Part shown: piece by piece, positions 14,981-23,119 of the stretch | Numbering within the stretch: the stretch's first letter is position 1 | How the letters are laid out: each line of letters starts with the position of its first letter | Source of the DNA: Streptomyces lincolnensis | Lineage (GTDB): Bacteria > Actinomycetota > Actinomycetes > Streptomycetales > Streptomycetaceae | Reading direction: 5' to 3' | NCBI RefSeq assembly: GCF_021173675.1 | Contig: NZ_JAIHON010000015.1 | Location: 1 to 64,000 of the forward strand | Length of the DNA stretch: 64,000 nucleotides | The notes under the pieces: generated by a model | Told to the model about the DNA's origin: nothing | Databases searched by the model: none | Seen by the model: only the letters and a program-made list of their open reading frames with translations | Made by a program: the position numbers and the translations under genes

Positions 14981-16207
14981 TCAGTCCCTGGCCTCCGCCA
15001 GCAGCTTCTGGATCCGCGAGACACCCTCGACCAGATCCTCGTCGCCCAGCGCGTACGACAGACGCAGATACCCCGGCGTACCGAAGGCCTCACCGGGGAC
15101 GACCGCGACCTCGGCCTCCTCCAGGATGAGCGCGGCCAGCTCGACCGAGTCCTGCGGGCGCTTGCCGCGGATCTCCTTGCCGAGCAGGGCCTTGACCGAG
15201 GGGTAGGCGTAGAAGGCGCCCTCGGGCTCCGGGCAGACCACGCCGTCGATCTCGTTGAGCATCCGCACGATGGTCCTGCGGCGCCGGTCGAAGGCCTCCC
15301 GCATCTTCGCGACGGCCTCCAGGTCACCGGAGACGGCGGCCAGGGCGGCGACCTGCGCCACGTTGGAGACGTTGGAGGTGGCGTGCGACTGGAGGTTCGT
15401 CGCGGCCTTGACGACGTCCTTCGGGCCGATGATCCAGCCGACCCGCCAGCCGGTCATGGCGTACGTCTTGGCGACACCGTTGACCACGACGCACTTGTCG
15501 CGCAGCTCCGGCAGGATCGCGGGCAGCGAGGTGAAGGTGGCGTCGCCGTAGACCAGGTGCTCGTAGATCTCGTCGGTCATCACCCACAGGCCGTGCTCCA
15601 CGGCCCAGCGGCCGATCGCCTCGGCGTCCTCGGCGCTGTAGACCGCGCCGGTCGGGTTGGAGGGGGAGACGAAGAGCACGACCTTCGTCCGCTCCGTACG
15701 AGCCGCCTCCAGCTGCTCCACCGAGACCCGGTAGCCGGTCGTCTCGTCCGCGACGACGTCCACCGGCACACCGCCGGCCAGGCGGATCGACTCCGGGTAC
15801 GTCGTCCAGTACGGCGCCGGGACGATGACCTCGTCGCCCGGGTCGAGGATCGCGGCGAAGGCCTCGTAGATGGCCTGCTTGCCGCCGTTGGTGACCAGGA
15901 TCTGCGACGGGTCGACCTCGTAGCCGGAGTCGCGCAGCGTCTTCGCGGCGATCGCGGCCTTCAGCTCGGGCAGGCCGCCGGCCGGCGTGTAGCGGTGGTA
16001 CTTCGGGTTCTTGCAGGCCTCGACGGCCGCCTCGACGATGTAGTCCGGGGTCGGGAAGTCGGGCTCACCGGCGCCGAAGCCGATCACCGGCCGCCCGGCG
16101 GCCTTCAGTGCCTTGGCCTTGGCGTCCACGGCGAGGGTGGCGGACTCGGAGATCGCGCCGACTCGGGCGGAGACCCGGCGCTCGGTGGGAGGGGTTGCAG
16201 GGCTCAT
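14981..16207 (-). CDS. aspC: Pyridoxal-phosphate aspartate aminotransferase (class I)
   Basis: The 408-residue enzyme transfers the amino group of aspartate to 2-oxoglutarate using PLP. It shows GFGAGEPDFPTPDYIVEAA, the substrate loop YWTTYPESIRLAGG, the PLP-contacting SPSNPTGAVY and MTDEIYEHLVY, and the Schiff-base lysine in NGVAKTYAMTGWRVGW. ATG 16207 (MSPATPP) is preferred to an upstream ATG, matching usual length. Its place just upstream of tRNA-Trp and secE is typical of Streptomyces. Confidence 0.9.
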   Translation of the reverse strand: MSPATPPTERRVSARVGAISESATLAVDAKAKALKAAGRPVIGFGAGEPDFPTPDYIVEAAVEACKNPKYHRYTPAGGLPELKAAIAAKTLRDSGYEVDPSQILVTNGGKQAIYEAFAAILDPGDEVIVPAPYWTTYPESIRLAGGVPVDVVADETTGYRVSVEQLEAARTERTKVVLFVSPSNPTGAVYSAEDAEAIGRWAVEHGLWVMTDEIYEHLVYGDATFTSLPAILPELRDKCVVVNGVAKTYAMTGWRVGWIIGPKDVVKAATNLQSHATSNVSNVAQVAALAAVSGDLEAVAKMREAFDRRRRTIVRMLNEIDGVVCPEPEGAFYAYPSVKALLGKEIRGKRPQDSVELAALILEEAEVAVVPGEAFGTPGYLRLSYALGDEDLVEGVSRIQKLLAEARD

Positions 16208-16342
16208 GGGGCCCATCGTTTCAGACCGGAAACTCCCCCGGCACGCGGGTTTCACAGACTGAACAGCCGCTGAACAACCGTCCGGATTCGGGCCTCACGC
16301 TGGGCGATCTTCCGCGGACAACGCCCCTACGGGCACTTTCTG

Positions 16343-16372
16343 TTCGACGGGGCGCCCGTGAACACGTACACT
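16343..16372 (+). promoter_or_regulatory. Candidate promoter of tRNA-Trp/secE region
   Basis: TTCGAC (16343-16348), 18-base spacer, TACACT (16367-16372), about 85 bases before tRNA-Trp. The surrounding 16208-16457 contains no gene. Confidence 0.5.
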
Positions 16373-16457
16373 CTCACCTCGTTGGCCTTCAGCGGGCTGC
16401 GCTCAACCGGTGCACACCGAGCATCCGGTCGGATGCGGTACGTTGGGGAGCGCACAA

Positions 16458-16530
16458 AGGGTCGTAGCTCAATTGGTAGAGCACTGGTCTCCAAAACCAG
16501 CGGTTGGGGGTTCAAGTCCCTCCGGCCCTG
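16458..16530 (+). tRNA. tRNA-Trp (CCA)
   Basis: A 73-nt cloverleaf: acceptor AGGGTCG/CGGCCCT, anticodon loop CTCCAAA with CCA, T-arm GGGGGTTCAAGTCCCTC and discriminator G, as expected for tryptophan. It immediately precedes secE, an arrangement shared with other Streptomyces. Confidence 0.95.
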
Positions 16531-16638
16531 CTACACACACCTTCGCCAGGATGTGTGCGCATGTACGTACAGTAATGCAACGCCGTGCGGCTCAGACCGG
16601 GCGCGGCACGGCCACGACCCGGGAACAGGTGAGGACGA

Positions 16639-16926
16639 ATGGCGGACGCCGTGGGCTCCATCGACACGCCTGATGCCCAGGACGAAGCGCCCGAGTCCAG
16701 TAAGAAGACTCGTAAGGGCGGCAAGCGAGCCAAGAAGGGCCCGCTCAAGCGTCTTGCGCTGTTCTATCGGCAGATCGTCGCGGAACTCCGCAAGGTGGTC
16801 TGGCCGACGCGCAGTCAGCTGACGACGTACACGACCGTCGTGATCATCTTCGTGATCGTCATGATCGGTCTGGTGACCCTGATTGACTATGGACTTGACC
16901 ACGCCGCCAAGTACGTATTCGGCTGA
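16639..16926 (+). CDS. secE: Preprotein translocase subunit SecE
   Basis: The 95-residue protein is a single-helix SecE of the SecYEG channel: a charged N-terminal arm (residues 1-38), an amphipathic helix with FYRQIVAELRKVVWPTRSQL and one membrane helix (about 66-86, VVIIFVIVMIGLVTLIDYG). GGTGAGG lies upstream of ATG 16639. nusG follows after a hairpin. Confidence 0.95.
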   Translation: MADAVGSIDTPDAQDEAPESSKKTRKGGKRAKKGPLKRLALFYRQIVAELRKVVWPTRSQLTTYTTVVIIFVIVMIGLVTLIDYGLDHAAKYVFG

Positions 16927-16938
16927 GCACAGAGCGAA

Positions 16939-16966
16939 GGGCGCCGAGGTTACCGGCGCCCCTTTT
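16939..16966 (+). terminator. secE-nusG hairpin
   Basis: GGGCGCCG (16939-16946) pairs with CGGCGCCC (16954-16961), followed by CTTTT. It looks like a full intrinsic terminator or attenuator lying between two co-directional genes. Confidence 0.6.
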
Positions 16967-17007
16967 CGCATGTTCCACCCCTATGTATCCAGGAAGAAGC
17001 AGCCACC

Positions 17008-17889
17008 GTGTCTGACCAGAACCTGAACGACGCCGTCGAGCCGGACGAGTCTGTGTCCGTGGAAGACGAGCTCGACATCGTCGAGGGCGCGGACGAGGAC
17101 CTGGACGAGGTCGAGGCTGCCGACGCCGAGGCGGGCGAGCCCGCCGAGGAAGCCGCTCTGCACGTCGAGAACGACGAGGACGCAGACGAGTCCGCCGAGG
17201 CGGAGACCGACGCCGAGACCGACGCCGACGCCGAGACCGAAGAGGTCGAGGAGGAGGAAGAGGCCGAGCCGGTCGACCCGATCGTCGCCCTGCGCGAGGA
17301 GCTGCGCACCCTCCCCGGCGAGTGGTACGTCATCCACACCTACGCCGGCTACGAGAACCGCGTGAAGACCAACCTGGAGCAGCGCGCGGTCTCCCTGAAC
17401 GTCGAGGACTACATCTTCCAGGCCGAGGTGCCGCAGGAAGAGGTCGTCCAGATCAAGAACGGCGACCGCAAGACCATCCGTCAGAACAAGCTCCCCGGCT
17501 ACGTGCTGGTGCGCATGGACCTGACGAACGAGTCCTGGGGCGTCGTCCGCAACACGCCTGGTGTGACCGGCTTCGTGGGCAACGCCTACGACCCGTACCC
17601 GCTCACCCTGGACGAGATCGTCAAGATGCTCGCCCCGGAGGCCGAGGAGAAGGCCGCGCGTGAGGCCGCCGAGGCCGAGGGCAAGCCGGCCCCCGCCCGC
17701 AAGGTCGAGGTCCAGGTGCTGGACTTCGAGGTGGGCGACTCGGTCACCGTCACCGACGGTCCGTTCGCCACGCTCCAGGCGACGATCAACGAGATCAACG
17801 CCGACTCCAAGAAGGTCAAGGGTCTGGTGGAGATCTTCGGTCGTGAGACCCCGGTCGAGCTCTCCTTCGACCAGATCCAGAAGAACTAA
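17008..17889 (+). CDS. nusG: Transcription elongation factor NusG
   Basis: The 293-residue product (GTG 17008) binds RNA polymerase to modulate pausing and links it to the ribosome. Residues 1-95 form an unusually acidic, repetitive arm (Glu/Asp/Ala). The NGN domain begins at about 103 (GEWYVIHTYAGYENRVKTNL) and a KOW domain ends the protein (VGDSVTVTDGPFATLQATIN). The acidic extension is typical of Streptomyces and longer than in most bacteria. Confidence 0.95.
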   Translation: MSDQNLNDAVEPDESVSVEDELDIVEGADEDLDEVEAADAEAGEPAEEAALHVENDEDADESAEAETDAETDADAETEEVEEEEEAEPVDPIVALREELRTLPGEWYVIHTYAGYENRVKTNLEQRAVSLNVEDYIFQAEVPQEEVVQIKNGDRKTIRQNKLPGYVLVRMDLTNESWGVVRNTPGVTGFVGNAYDPYPLTLDEIVKMLAPEAEEKAAREAAEAEGKPAPARKVEVQVLDFEVGDSVTVTDGPFATLQATINEINADSKKVKGLVEIFGRETPVELSFDQIQKN

Positions 17890-17915
17890 CGCCTTCGGCG
17901 ACAGAGCCACCGTTC

Positions 17916-17957
17916 AGGTCAGACGGCTTCGCAGCCTGTCTGACCTGCTCGGTTTTT
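17916..17957 (+). terminator. nusG terminator
   Basis: AGGTCAGAC (17916-17924) pairs with GTCTGACCT (17938-17946) around an inner GGCT-TCGC-AGCC hairpin; a run of five T follows at 17953-17957. A good intrinsic terminator that separates nusG from rplK. Confidence 0.8.
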
Positions 17958-18037
17958 AGCCGCGCAGGGATACCCGTTAGGGTTGTGCGGTTGCCTTCGG
18001 GCATCAGGAAACTGACAGAAAAGACAGAGGACCCGGA

Positions 18038-18472
18038 ATGCCTCCCAAGAAGAAGAAGGTCACGGGGCTCATCAAGCTCCAGATCCAGGCCGGTGCCGCC
18101 AACCCGGCTCCGCCGGTCGGCCCCGCGCTGGGTCAGCACGGCGTCAACATCATGGAGTTCTGCAAGGCCTACAACGCCGCGACCGAGTCGCAGCGTGGCT
18201 GGGTGATCCCGGTGGAGATCACGGTCTACGAGGACCGCTCCTTCACCTTCATCACCAAGACGCCGCCGGCCGCCAAGATGATCCTCAAGGCCGCGGGCAT
18301 CGAGAAGGGCTCCGGCGAGCCGCACAAGACCAAGGTCGCCAAGATCACCCAGGCGCAGGTCCGCGAGATCGCCACCACCAAGCTCCCCGACCTCAACGCC
18401 AACGACCTGGACGCCGCCGCGAAGATCATCGCCGGTACCGCGCGTTCCATGGGCGTGACGGTCGAGGGCTGA
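18038..18472 (+). CDS. rplK: Ribosomal protein L11
   Basis: 144 residues, N-domain MPPKKKKVTGLIKLQIQAGA and PVGPALGQHGVNIMEFCK, C-terminal rRNA-binding domain ending ARSMGVTVEG. L11 binds the GTPase-associated centre of 23S rRNA, is needed for RelA activation and is the target region of thiopeptides. It forms a unit with rplA 77 bases downstream. Confidence 0.97.
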   Translation: MPPKKKKVTGLIKLQIQAGAANPAPPVGPALGQHGVNIMEFCKAYNAATESQRGWVIPVEITVYEDRSFTFITKTPPAAKMILKAAGIEKGSGEPHKTKVAKITQAQVREIATTKLPDLNANDLDAAAKIIAGTARSMGVTVEG

Positions 18473-18549
18473 AGCCCACCTCGTAGAACCGCCGTGGCAG
18501 GGCCTGCTCGGCCCGTACCACGACTCCTCAAGCACACACAGGAGCAGTA

Positions 18550-19275
18550 GTGAGCAAGCGCAGCAAGTCTCTCCGCGCTGCGGACGCCAAGATCGACCGG
18601 GAGAAGCTCTACGCCCCGCTCGAGGCCGTCCGTCTCGCCAAGGAGACCTCCACGACCAAGTTCGACGGCACCGTCGAGGTCGCCTTCCGTCTGGGTGTCG
18701 ACCCGCGCAAGGCCGACCAGATGGTCCGTGGCACCGTGAACCTCCCGCACGGCACCGGTAAGACCGCCCGGGTCCTGGTCTTCGCGACCGGTGACCGTGC
18801 CGAGGCCGCTCGTGCCGCGGGCGCCGACATCGTCGGCGCCGACGAGCTCATCGACGAGGTGTCGAAGGGCCGTCTGGACTTCGACGCCGTCGTCGCCACC
18901 CCGGACCTCATGGGCAAGGTCGGCCGCCTCGGCCGGGTGCTCGGTCCCCGTGGTCTGATGCCGAACCCGAAGACCGGCACCGTCACCCCCGATGTCACCA
19001 AGGCTGTCAACGACATCAAGGGCGGCAAGATCGAGTTCCGCGTCGACAAGCACTCGAACCTGCACTTCATCATCGGCAAGACGTCGTTCGACGACACCAA
19101 GCTGGTGGAGAACTACGGCGCGGCCCTGGAGGAGATCCTCCGTCTGAAGCCGTCCGCCGCCAAGGGTCGCTACATCAAGAAGGCCGCGATCAGCACCACG
19201 ATCGGCCCCGGCATTCCGCTCGACCCGAACCGCACCCGCAACCTCCTCGTCGAGGAGGACCCGGCCGCGGTCTGA
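18550..19275 (+). CDS. rplA: Ribosomal protein L1
   Basis: 241 residues from GTG 18550 behind GGAG. L1 forms the mobile stalk near the E site and in many bacteria represses its own operon. Signature GRLGRVLGPRGLMPNPKTGT is present near residue 125-145. A strong terminator follows 27 bases after the stop. Confidence 0.97.
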   Translation: MSKRSKSLRAADAKIDREKLYAPLEAVRLAKETSTTKFDGTVEVAFRLGVDPRKADQMVRGTVNLPHGTGKTARVLVFATGDRAEAARAAGADIVGADELIDEVSKGRLDFDAVVATPDLMGKVGRLGRVLGPRGLMPNPKTGTVTPDVTKAVNDIKGGKIEFRVDKHSNLHFIIGKTSFDDTKLVENYGAALEEILRLKPSAAKGRYIKKAAISTTIGPGIPLDPNRTRNLLVEEDPAAV

Positions 19276-19302
19276 GCCGTCATGGCTCGCTGAAGTCGGT
19301 CA

Positions 19303-19334
19303 CGGGCCCCGCACCTTCCCAGGTGCGGGGCCCG
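19303..19334 (+). terminator. rplA terminator
   Basis: A perfect 14-bp stem (19303-19316 with 19321-19334) with loop TCCC ends the rplKA operon. Confidence 0.8.
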
Positions 19335-19398
19335 TTCCCATGTGCGGCCGCGGTGCCCTGGGTTAGCGTGCGGACAGAGCAACGGCACAGGGGGACGC

Positions 19399-20268
19399 AT
19401 GAAGTGCACGACAGGGCGGGGTGCGGTCCTCGCGATCGCGATGGCGGTCGCGCTGACGGGGACGGCCGCCTGCACCTCCTCGGACTCCTCCGAGCCGTCC
19501 GGGAAGCCCACGGACGCCCGCAGGACGCCCTCCGCACATCTGGACACGCTGAGGTCCGCCGAGCGGGCCACCGAGCGCGCCGCGTCGGCCCGGGTGCGGA
19601 CCACCACGGTCATGGGGAGCCAGCTGTCCATCAGGGCGGAGGGCGTCCTCGGCTGGGGCGACCATCTCACCGGCACCGCGACCATCACGTACACCGGCGG
19701 AACGACGGCCGAGACGATGCGCGATCTCGGGGTCACCTCGATGCGGGCCCGCTATCTGTCCGACGCCTACTACGCGCATCTGGGCGACGCGTTCGCCCGC
19801 CGGATCGACGGCAGGCACTGGCTCAAATACGCCTACAAGGACCTCGAAGCCCTCGACGGCGGGGGCGTCGGATTCGCGGACCAGATGCGCAACACCACGC
19901 CGGACGAGACGGTGAAGCTGCTCATGGACGCCGAGGAGATACGCGAGGTCGGCGAGGAGAGCGTCGACGGACAGCGCGTCACGCACTACTCCGGCACCGT
20001 CCGAGTGCAGGACGTCACCGACACCCTGCTGAAGACCCAGCTCCAGCAGGCCGGAGTCACCTCGCAGACCGTCGACATCTGGATCGACGACCGGAACCTG
20101 CTGGTCAAGAAGGTCGAACGGGGTCAGATGGCCACCGGCCGGCTGACCCAGACCGTGCACTACAGCGACTATGGCGTGAAGGTGTCGGTCGAGAGACCCC
20201 CGGCCGCCGACACCCAGGACTTCCGCGACCTGCTGTCGAAGAAGAACGGTGCCGCGGGTGACTCCTGA
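19399..20268 (+). CDS. Lipoprotein of LppX/LprG-like fold, paralogue 1
   Basis: The 289-residue protein begins MKCTTGRGAVLAIAMAVALT and has a lipobox-like TAAC (Cys about residue 26), so it should be an anchored surface lipoprotein. After a Ser/Pro linker the sequence carries alternating strands (TGTATITYTGGT, RVTHYSGTVRVQDVTDTLL, DIWIDDRNLLVKKVERGQ) as in proteins that carry lipids or lipid-linked molecules. A second member follows directly. A TAGCGT box at 19364-19369 may be its -10. Confidence 0.7.
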   Translation: MKCTTGRGAVLAIAMAVALTGTAACTSSDSSEPSGKPTDARRTPSAHLDTLRSAERATERAASARVRTTTVMGSQLSIRAEGVLGWGDHLTGTATITYTGGTTAETMRDLGVTSMRARYLSDAYYAHLGDAFARRIDGRHWLKYAYKDLEALDGGGVGFADQMRNTTPDETVKLLMDAEEIREVGEESVDGQRVTHYSGTVRVQDVTDTLLKTQLQQAGVTSQTVDIWIDDRNLLVKKVERGQMATGRLTQTVHYSDYGVKVSVERPPAADTQDFRDLLSKKNGAAGDS

Positions 20269-20358
20269 GGCTCATGGAATTCAGGAAAACGTTCGAGGCT
20301 CCTGGGATACGCTCGCCGTCTTGCTGTGAATCGTCCATGTGTTCCTTGGGGGGAAACA

Positions 20359-21207
20359 ATGGGGTCTTTCGTACGTGGTTCAGTGCACCGCAGAGCCGCC
20401 GGCACCGGGCTCGTCGCCCTGCTCGTCGCCGCCGGTGCGGTGGGATGCGGCAACGAGAAGTCGCCGGAGATGACGCCGGCGGCGGCCGTCGCCAAGGCGG
20501 CGAAGAACACGGAGGACATCACCTCCTTCCGTTACCGCATGACGGGCCGGCTGCCCGAGGAGGGCCGTATCAAGGCGGAGGCCTCGATGCGGACCAAGCC
20601 CAGCGTCGCGATGAGCATGAAGATGACCGCCCTCGACCAGGGCGCGGACGGTACCGCGGAGATCCGGCTCGTCGACAAGGCCATGTACATCGGCGGGGGA
20701 GCCGCGGCGGCCAAGGAGATGGACGGCAAGCGCTGGATCAAGTTCGACCTGGGCGCGCTCGGCGAGAGCGGCCTCGGCGGCAGCGCCCCCGGCGCCGGCC
20801 AGGCCGACCAGAACCCGGCGACCGAGTCCGCCTTCCTCACCGGCTCCGACAACATCAAGAAGGTCGGCACCGAGACCGTCGACGGTGTCGAGACCACCCG
20901 CTACTCCGGTGTCGTCGGCCTCGACGACCTCAAGGCCTCCCTCAAGGACGAGGACAAGGAGACCCGGGAGCAGCGCGAGAAGAGCCTCAAGCAGTACGAG
21001 AAGCTCGGCGTCGACGAGCTCACCATGGACATGTGGGTCGACGGCGACGACCACACCAAGCAGTTCCGGATGCGCGGCGACGCCGACAAGGGCCCGCTCG
21101 ACATGACGGTCACCTTCCTCGACCTCAACGAGAAGGTGGCGGTGACCGCCCCGCCGGCCAAGGAGACGATGGACCTGGCCGAGATGATGGAGCAGGCCGG
21201 CAGCTGA
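20359..21207 (+). CDS. Lipoprotein of LppX/LprG-like fold, paralogue 2
   Basis: ATG 20359 follows a GGGGGGAAA ribosome-binding region. The 282-residue product has a signal peptide ending AVGC (lipobox, Cys about residue 30) and the same mature architecture as the upstream protein: KNTEDITSFRYRMTGRL, GKRWIKFDLGALG, TVDGVETTRYSGVVGLDDL and DELTMDMWVDGDDHTKQF. The two are tandem duplicates inserted between rplA and rplJ, as in other Streptomyces. A TACGCT box at 20308-20313 could be its -10. Confidence 0.72.
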   Translation: MGSFVRGSVHRRAAGTGLVALLVAAGAVGCGNEKSPEMTPAAAVAKAAKNTEDITSFRYRMTGRLPEEGRIKAEASMRTKPSVAMSMKMTALDQGADGTAEIRLVDKAMYIGGGAAAAKEMDGKRWIKFDLGALGESGLGGSAPGAGQADQNPATESAFLTGSDNIKKVGTETVDGVETTRYSGVVGLDDLKASLKDEDKETREQREKSLKQYEKLGVDELTMDMWVDGDDHTKQFRMRGDADKGPLDMTVTFLDLNEKVAVTAPPAKETMDLAEMMEQAGS

Positions 21208-21228
21208 GCACCGTAGGACCGGATTTGC

Positions 21229-21443
21229 TTGACGGCGATCCGGTCACGTACTCTCCTACAGAAGCCAAAGACCGCTGGTCGTTACCGTGTGCTCGGAAGA
21301 GGGCGCGGTGGCCGAAGGATCCGCTGATATCCGCGGACGACCCGCGCAGGTGACTGTGGAAGAGCTCCTGGAGTTCGCTGCCCTCGGGTGTGCGAGTCCC
21401 GGTCGAGCTACGCCCCGTGCGCCTGCGCCGGGGCGTTTCGTTT
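21229..21443 (+). promoter_or_regulatory. rplJ leader with L10-type RNA element and attenuator
   Basis: The 288-base rplJ upstream region starts with TTGACG (21229-21234), a possible -35. Around 21258-21335 the sequence AAGACCGCTGGTCGTTACC and GGTGGCCGAAGGATCC resembles the L10-L12 binding leader of actinobacteria. A hairpin ACGCCCCG (21410-21417) with CGGGGCGT (21429-21436) followed by TTTCGTTTG looks like an attenuator. Feedback by the L10(L12) complex is the inferred mode. Confidence 0.6.
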
Positions 21444-21495
21444 GTCCCAGCCCCTTCCGAGCGGTCGTCATCACCCGGAAGGAGGCCGACGCTCT

Positions 21496-22026
21496 ATGGC
21501 AAGGCCCGACAAGGCTGCCGCGGTGGCCGAGCTCGCGGAGCAGTTCCGCAGCTCGAACGCCGCCGTGCTGACCGAGTACCGGGGTCTCACCGTGGCGCAG
21601 CTCAAGACGCTGCGTCGTTCGCTCGGTGAGAACGCCCAGTACGCCGTGGTGAAGAACACGCTGACCAAGATTGCGGCCAACGAGGCCGGAATCTCGACGC
21701 TCGACGACCTGTTCAACGGTCCGACGGCAGTTGCCTTCGTCACCGGTGACCCGGTGGAGTCGGCGAAGGGTCTTCGTGACTTCGCCAAGGACAACCCGAA
21801 CCTCGTCATCAAGGGCGGTGTCCTTGACGGCAAGGCGCTGTCCGCCGACGAGATCAAGAAGCTCGCGGACCTCGAGTCCCGCGAGGTTCTGCTCTCCAAG
21901 CTGGCGGGTGCCTTCAAGGGCAAGCAGACTCAGGCTGCTCAGGTCTTCCAGGCGCTCCCGTCGAAGCTCGTCCGCACCGTGGACGCGCTTCGTGCCAAGC
22001 AGGACGAGCAGGGCGGTGCCGAGTAA
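21496..22026 (+). CDS. rplJ: Ribosomal protein L10
   Basis: 176 residues from ATG 21496 (MARPDKAAAVAELAEQF) behind AAGGAGG; in-frame codons further upstream are rejected because of this site. L10 anchors L7/L12 dimers to the stalk base. Its C-terminal helix (QAAQVFQALPSKLVRTVDAL) is where L12 binds. rplL follows after 116 bases. Confidence 0.96.
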   Translation: MARPDKAAAVAELAEQFRSSNAAVLTEYRGLTVAQLKTLRRSLGENAQYAVVKNTLTKIAANEAGISTLDDLFNGPTAVAFVTGDPVESAKGLRDFAKDNPNLVIKGGVLDGKALSADEIKKLADLESREVLLSKLAGAFKGKQTQAAQVFQALPSKLVRTVDALRAKQDEQGGAE

Positions 22027-22142
22027 TTCGGCTCGCGCATTGATCCACGCCGCCTCCAGGCGCGGGTCGTAGCGGGCCGTAAGTACGCCCGCCGTTTCGA
22101 TACATCCGGCACCTGCCGAAATTAGTGGAAGGATCGCCCATC

Positions 22143-22526
22143 ATGGCGAAGCTGTCTCAGGACGACCTGCTCGCGCAGTTCGAGGAGATGACCCTCATCG
22201 AGCTCTCCGAGTTCGTGAAGGCGTTCGAGGAGAAGTTCGACGTCACCGCCGCCGCGGCCGTCGCCGTCGCGGGCCCGGCCCAGGGTGGCCCGGCCGCCCC
22301 GGTCGAGGAGGAGAAGGACGAGTTCGACGTCATCCTCACCGGTGCCGGCGACAAGAAGATCCAGGTCATCAAGGTCGTGCGTGAGCTGACCTCCCTGGGT
22401 CTGAAGGAGGCCAAGGACCTCGTGGACGGCGCCCCGAAGCCCGTCCTCGAGAAGGTCGCCAAGGACGCCGCCGAGAAGGCCGCCGAGTCCCTCAAGGGCG
22501 CCGGCGCCTCCGTCGAGGTCAAGTAA
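22143..22526 (+). CDS. rplL: Ribosomal protein L7/L12
   Basis: 127 residues: N-terminal dimer and L10-binding helices, an Ala/Pro-rich hinge near residues 42-55, and the factor-binding domain with VIKVVRELTSLGLKEAKDLV. L12 recruits translational GTPases. The gene is followed by a hairpin and by the long rpoB upstream region. Confidence 0.97.
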   Translation: MAKLSQDDLLAQFEEMTLIELSEFVKAFEEKFDVTAAAAVAVAGPAQGGPAAPVEEEKDEFDVILTGAGDKKIQVIKVVRELTSLGLKEAKDLVDGAPKPVLEKVAKDAAEKAAESLKGAGASVEVK

Positions 22527-22596
22527 CACCTCGCGGGCCCGTGAGGGCTCGCTGCGCGCCGCAGCCGTCGTAAAAGAGGGCTGTAACGCTCAAGCA

Positions 22597-22634
22597 CCGA
22601 AGAGCGATCATCCATCCGGGTGGTCGCTCTTCGG
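22597..22634 (+). terminator. rplL-rpoB hairpin (attenuator or processing site)
   Basis: CCGAAGAGCGA (22597-22607) pairs with TCGCTCTTCGG (22624-22634), extended by three weaker pairs. No T-run. In other bacteria a structure at this place attenuates or is cleaved by RNase III; either is possible here. Confidence 0.55.
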
Positions 22635-22662
22635 CGTTCCGGGAGGGTCGGCCACGGTTACC

Positions 22663-22690
22663 TTGCACTCGCGTATGCGAGAGGTATGGT
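22663..22690 (+). promoter_or_regulatory. Candidate upstream rpoBC promoter
   Basis: TTGCAC (22663-22668), 16-base spacer, TATGGT (22685-22690). It is weaker than the promoter at 22907 and would add about 220 bases of leader containing three copies of GCGTTGAGG. Confidence 0.35.
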
Positions 22691-22833
22691 GATCTTCGTC
22701 GTGTCTCCGGGCGTCCAGGGTTCGGGCAAGGGGGCCTTGACGAACCGCACGTAGCGCGCAATTCTCAGGACGCGTCGTGAGAACGGTCCGAATCCGAGGC
22801 ATGGATCGGCGACGAAGAGGGCAGTATCAACGT

Positions 22834-22879
22834 GCGTTGAGGCAAGGCGTTGAGGGCAGGCATGCCAAGGGCGTTGAGG
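22834..22879 (+). repeat. Three direct repeats of GCGTTGAGG upstream of rpoB promoter
   Basis: The nonamer occurs at 22834-22842, 22847-22855 and 22871-22879, ending 27 bases before the main -35 element. The spacing (13 and 24 bases) is not codon-related and suggests a protein-binding region. Confidence 0.5.
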
Positions 22880-22906
22880 ACGACGAGGGTCACAGAAAAT
22901 CGGGGC

Positions 22907-22935
22907 TGGACATCAGTGCGCCAACTGGCTACACT
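22907..22935 (+). promoter_or_regulatory. Main rpoBC promoter candidate
   Basis: TGGACA (22907-22912), 17-base spacer and TACACT (22930-22935) form a near-consensus vegetative promoter about 180 bases before the rpoB start. Confidence 0.65.
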
Positions 22936-23119
22936 GACCCTTTGCGCTGCCTGTTAGCTGCCTCCTGCCCGTCACCAGGGGCATGCCCTCGCTTGAGCAT
23001 CGATGACCAGAGCATCCCTGACCTGGCCTTTTTGGCCGGATCAAGGGAAATCTGTCTCGCTGCACCAGAGAGGGACCGGTACGCGCGTAGTGAGTCCGAG
23101 CCCTCGGAAGGACCCCCTC

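Noticed and set aside
14285..16273. A 662-codon plus-strand frame opposite adenosine deaminase and the aminotransferase
   Set aside because: Low-complexity antisense translation; it runs through a 16-bp terminator hairpin.
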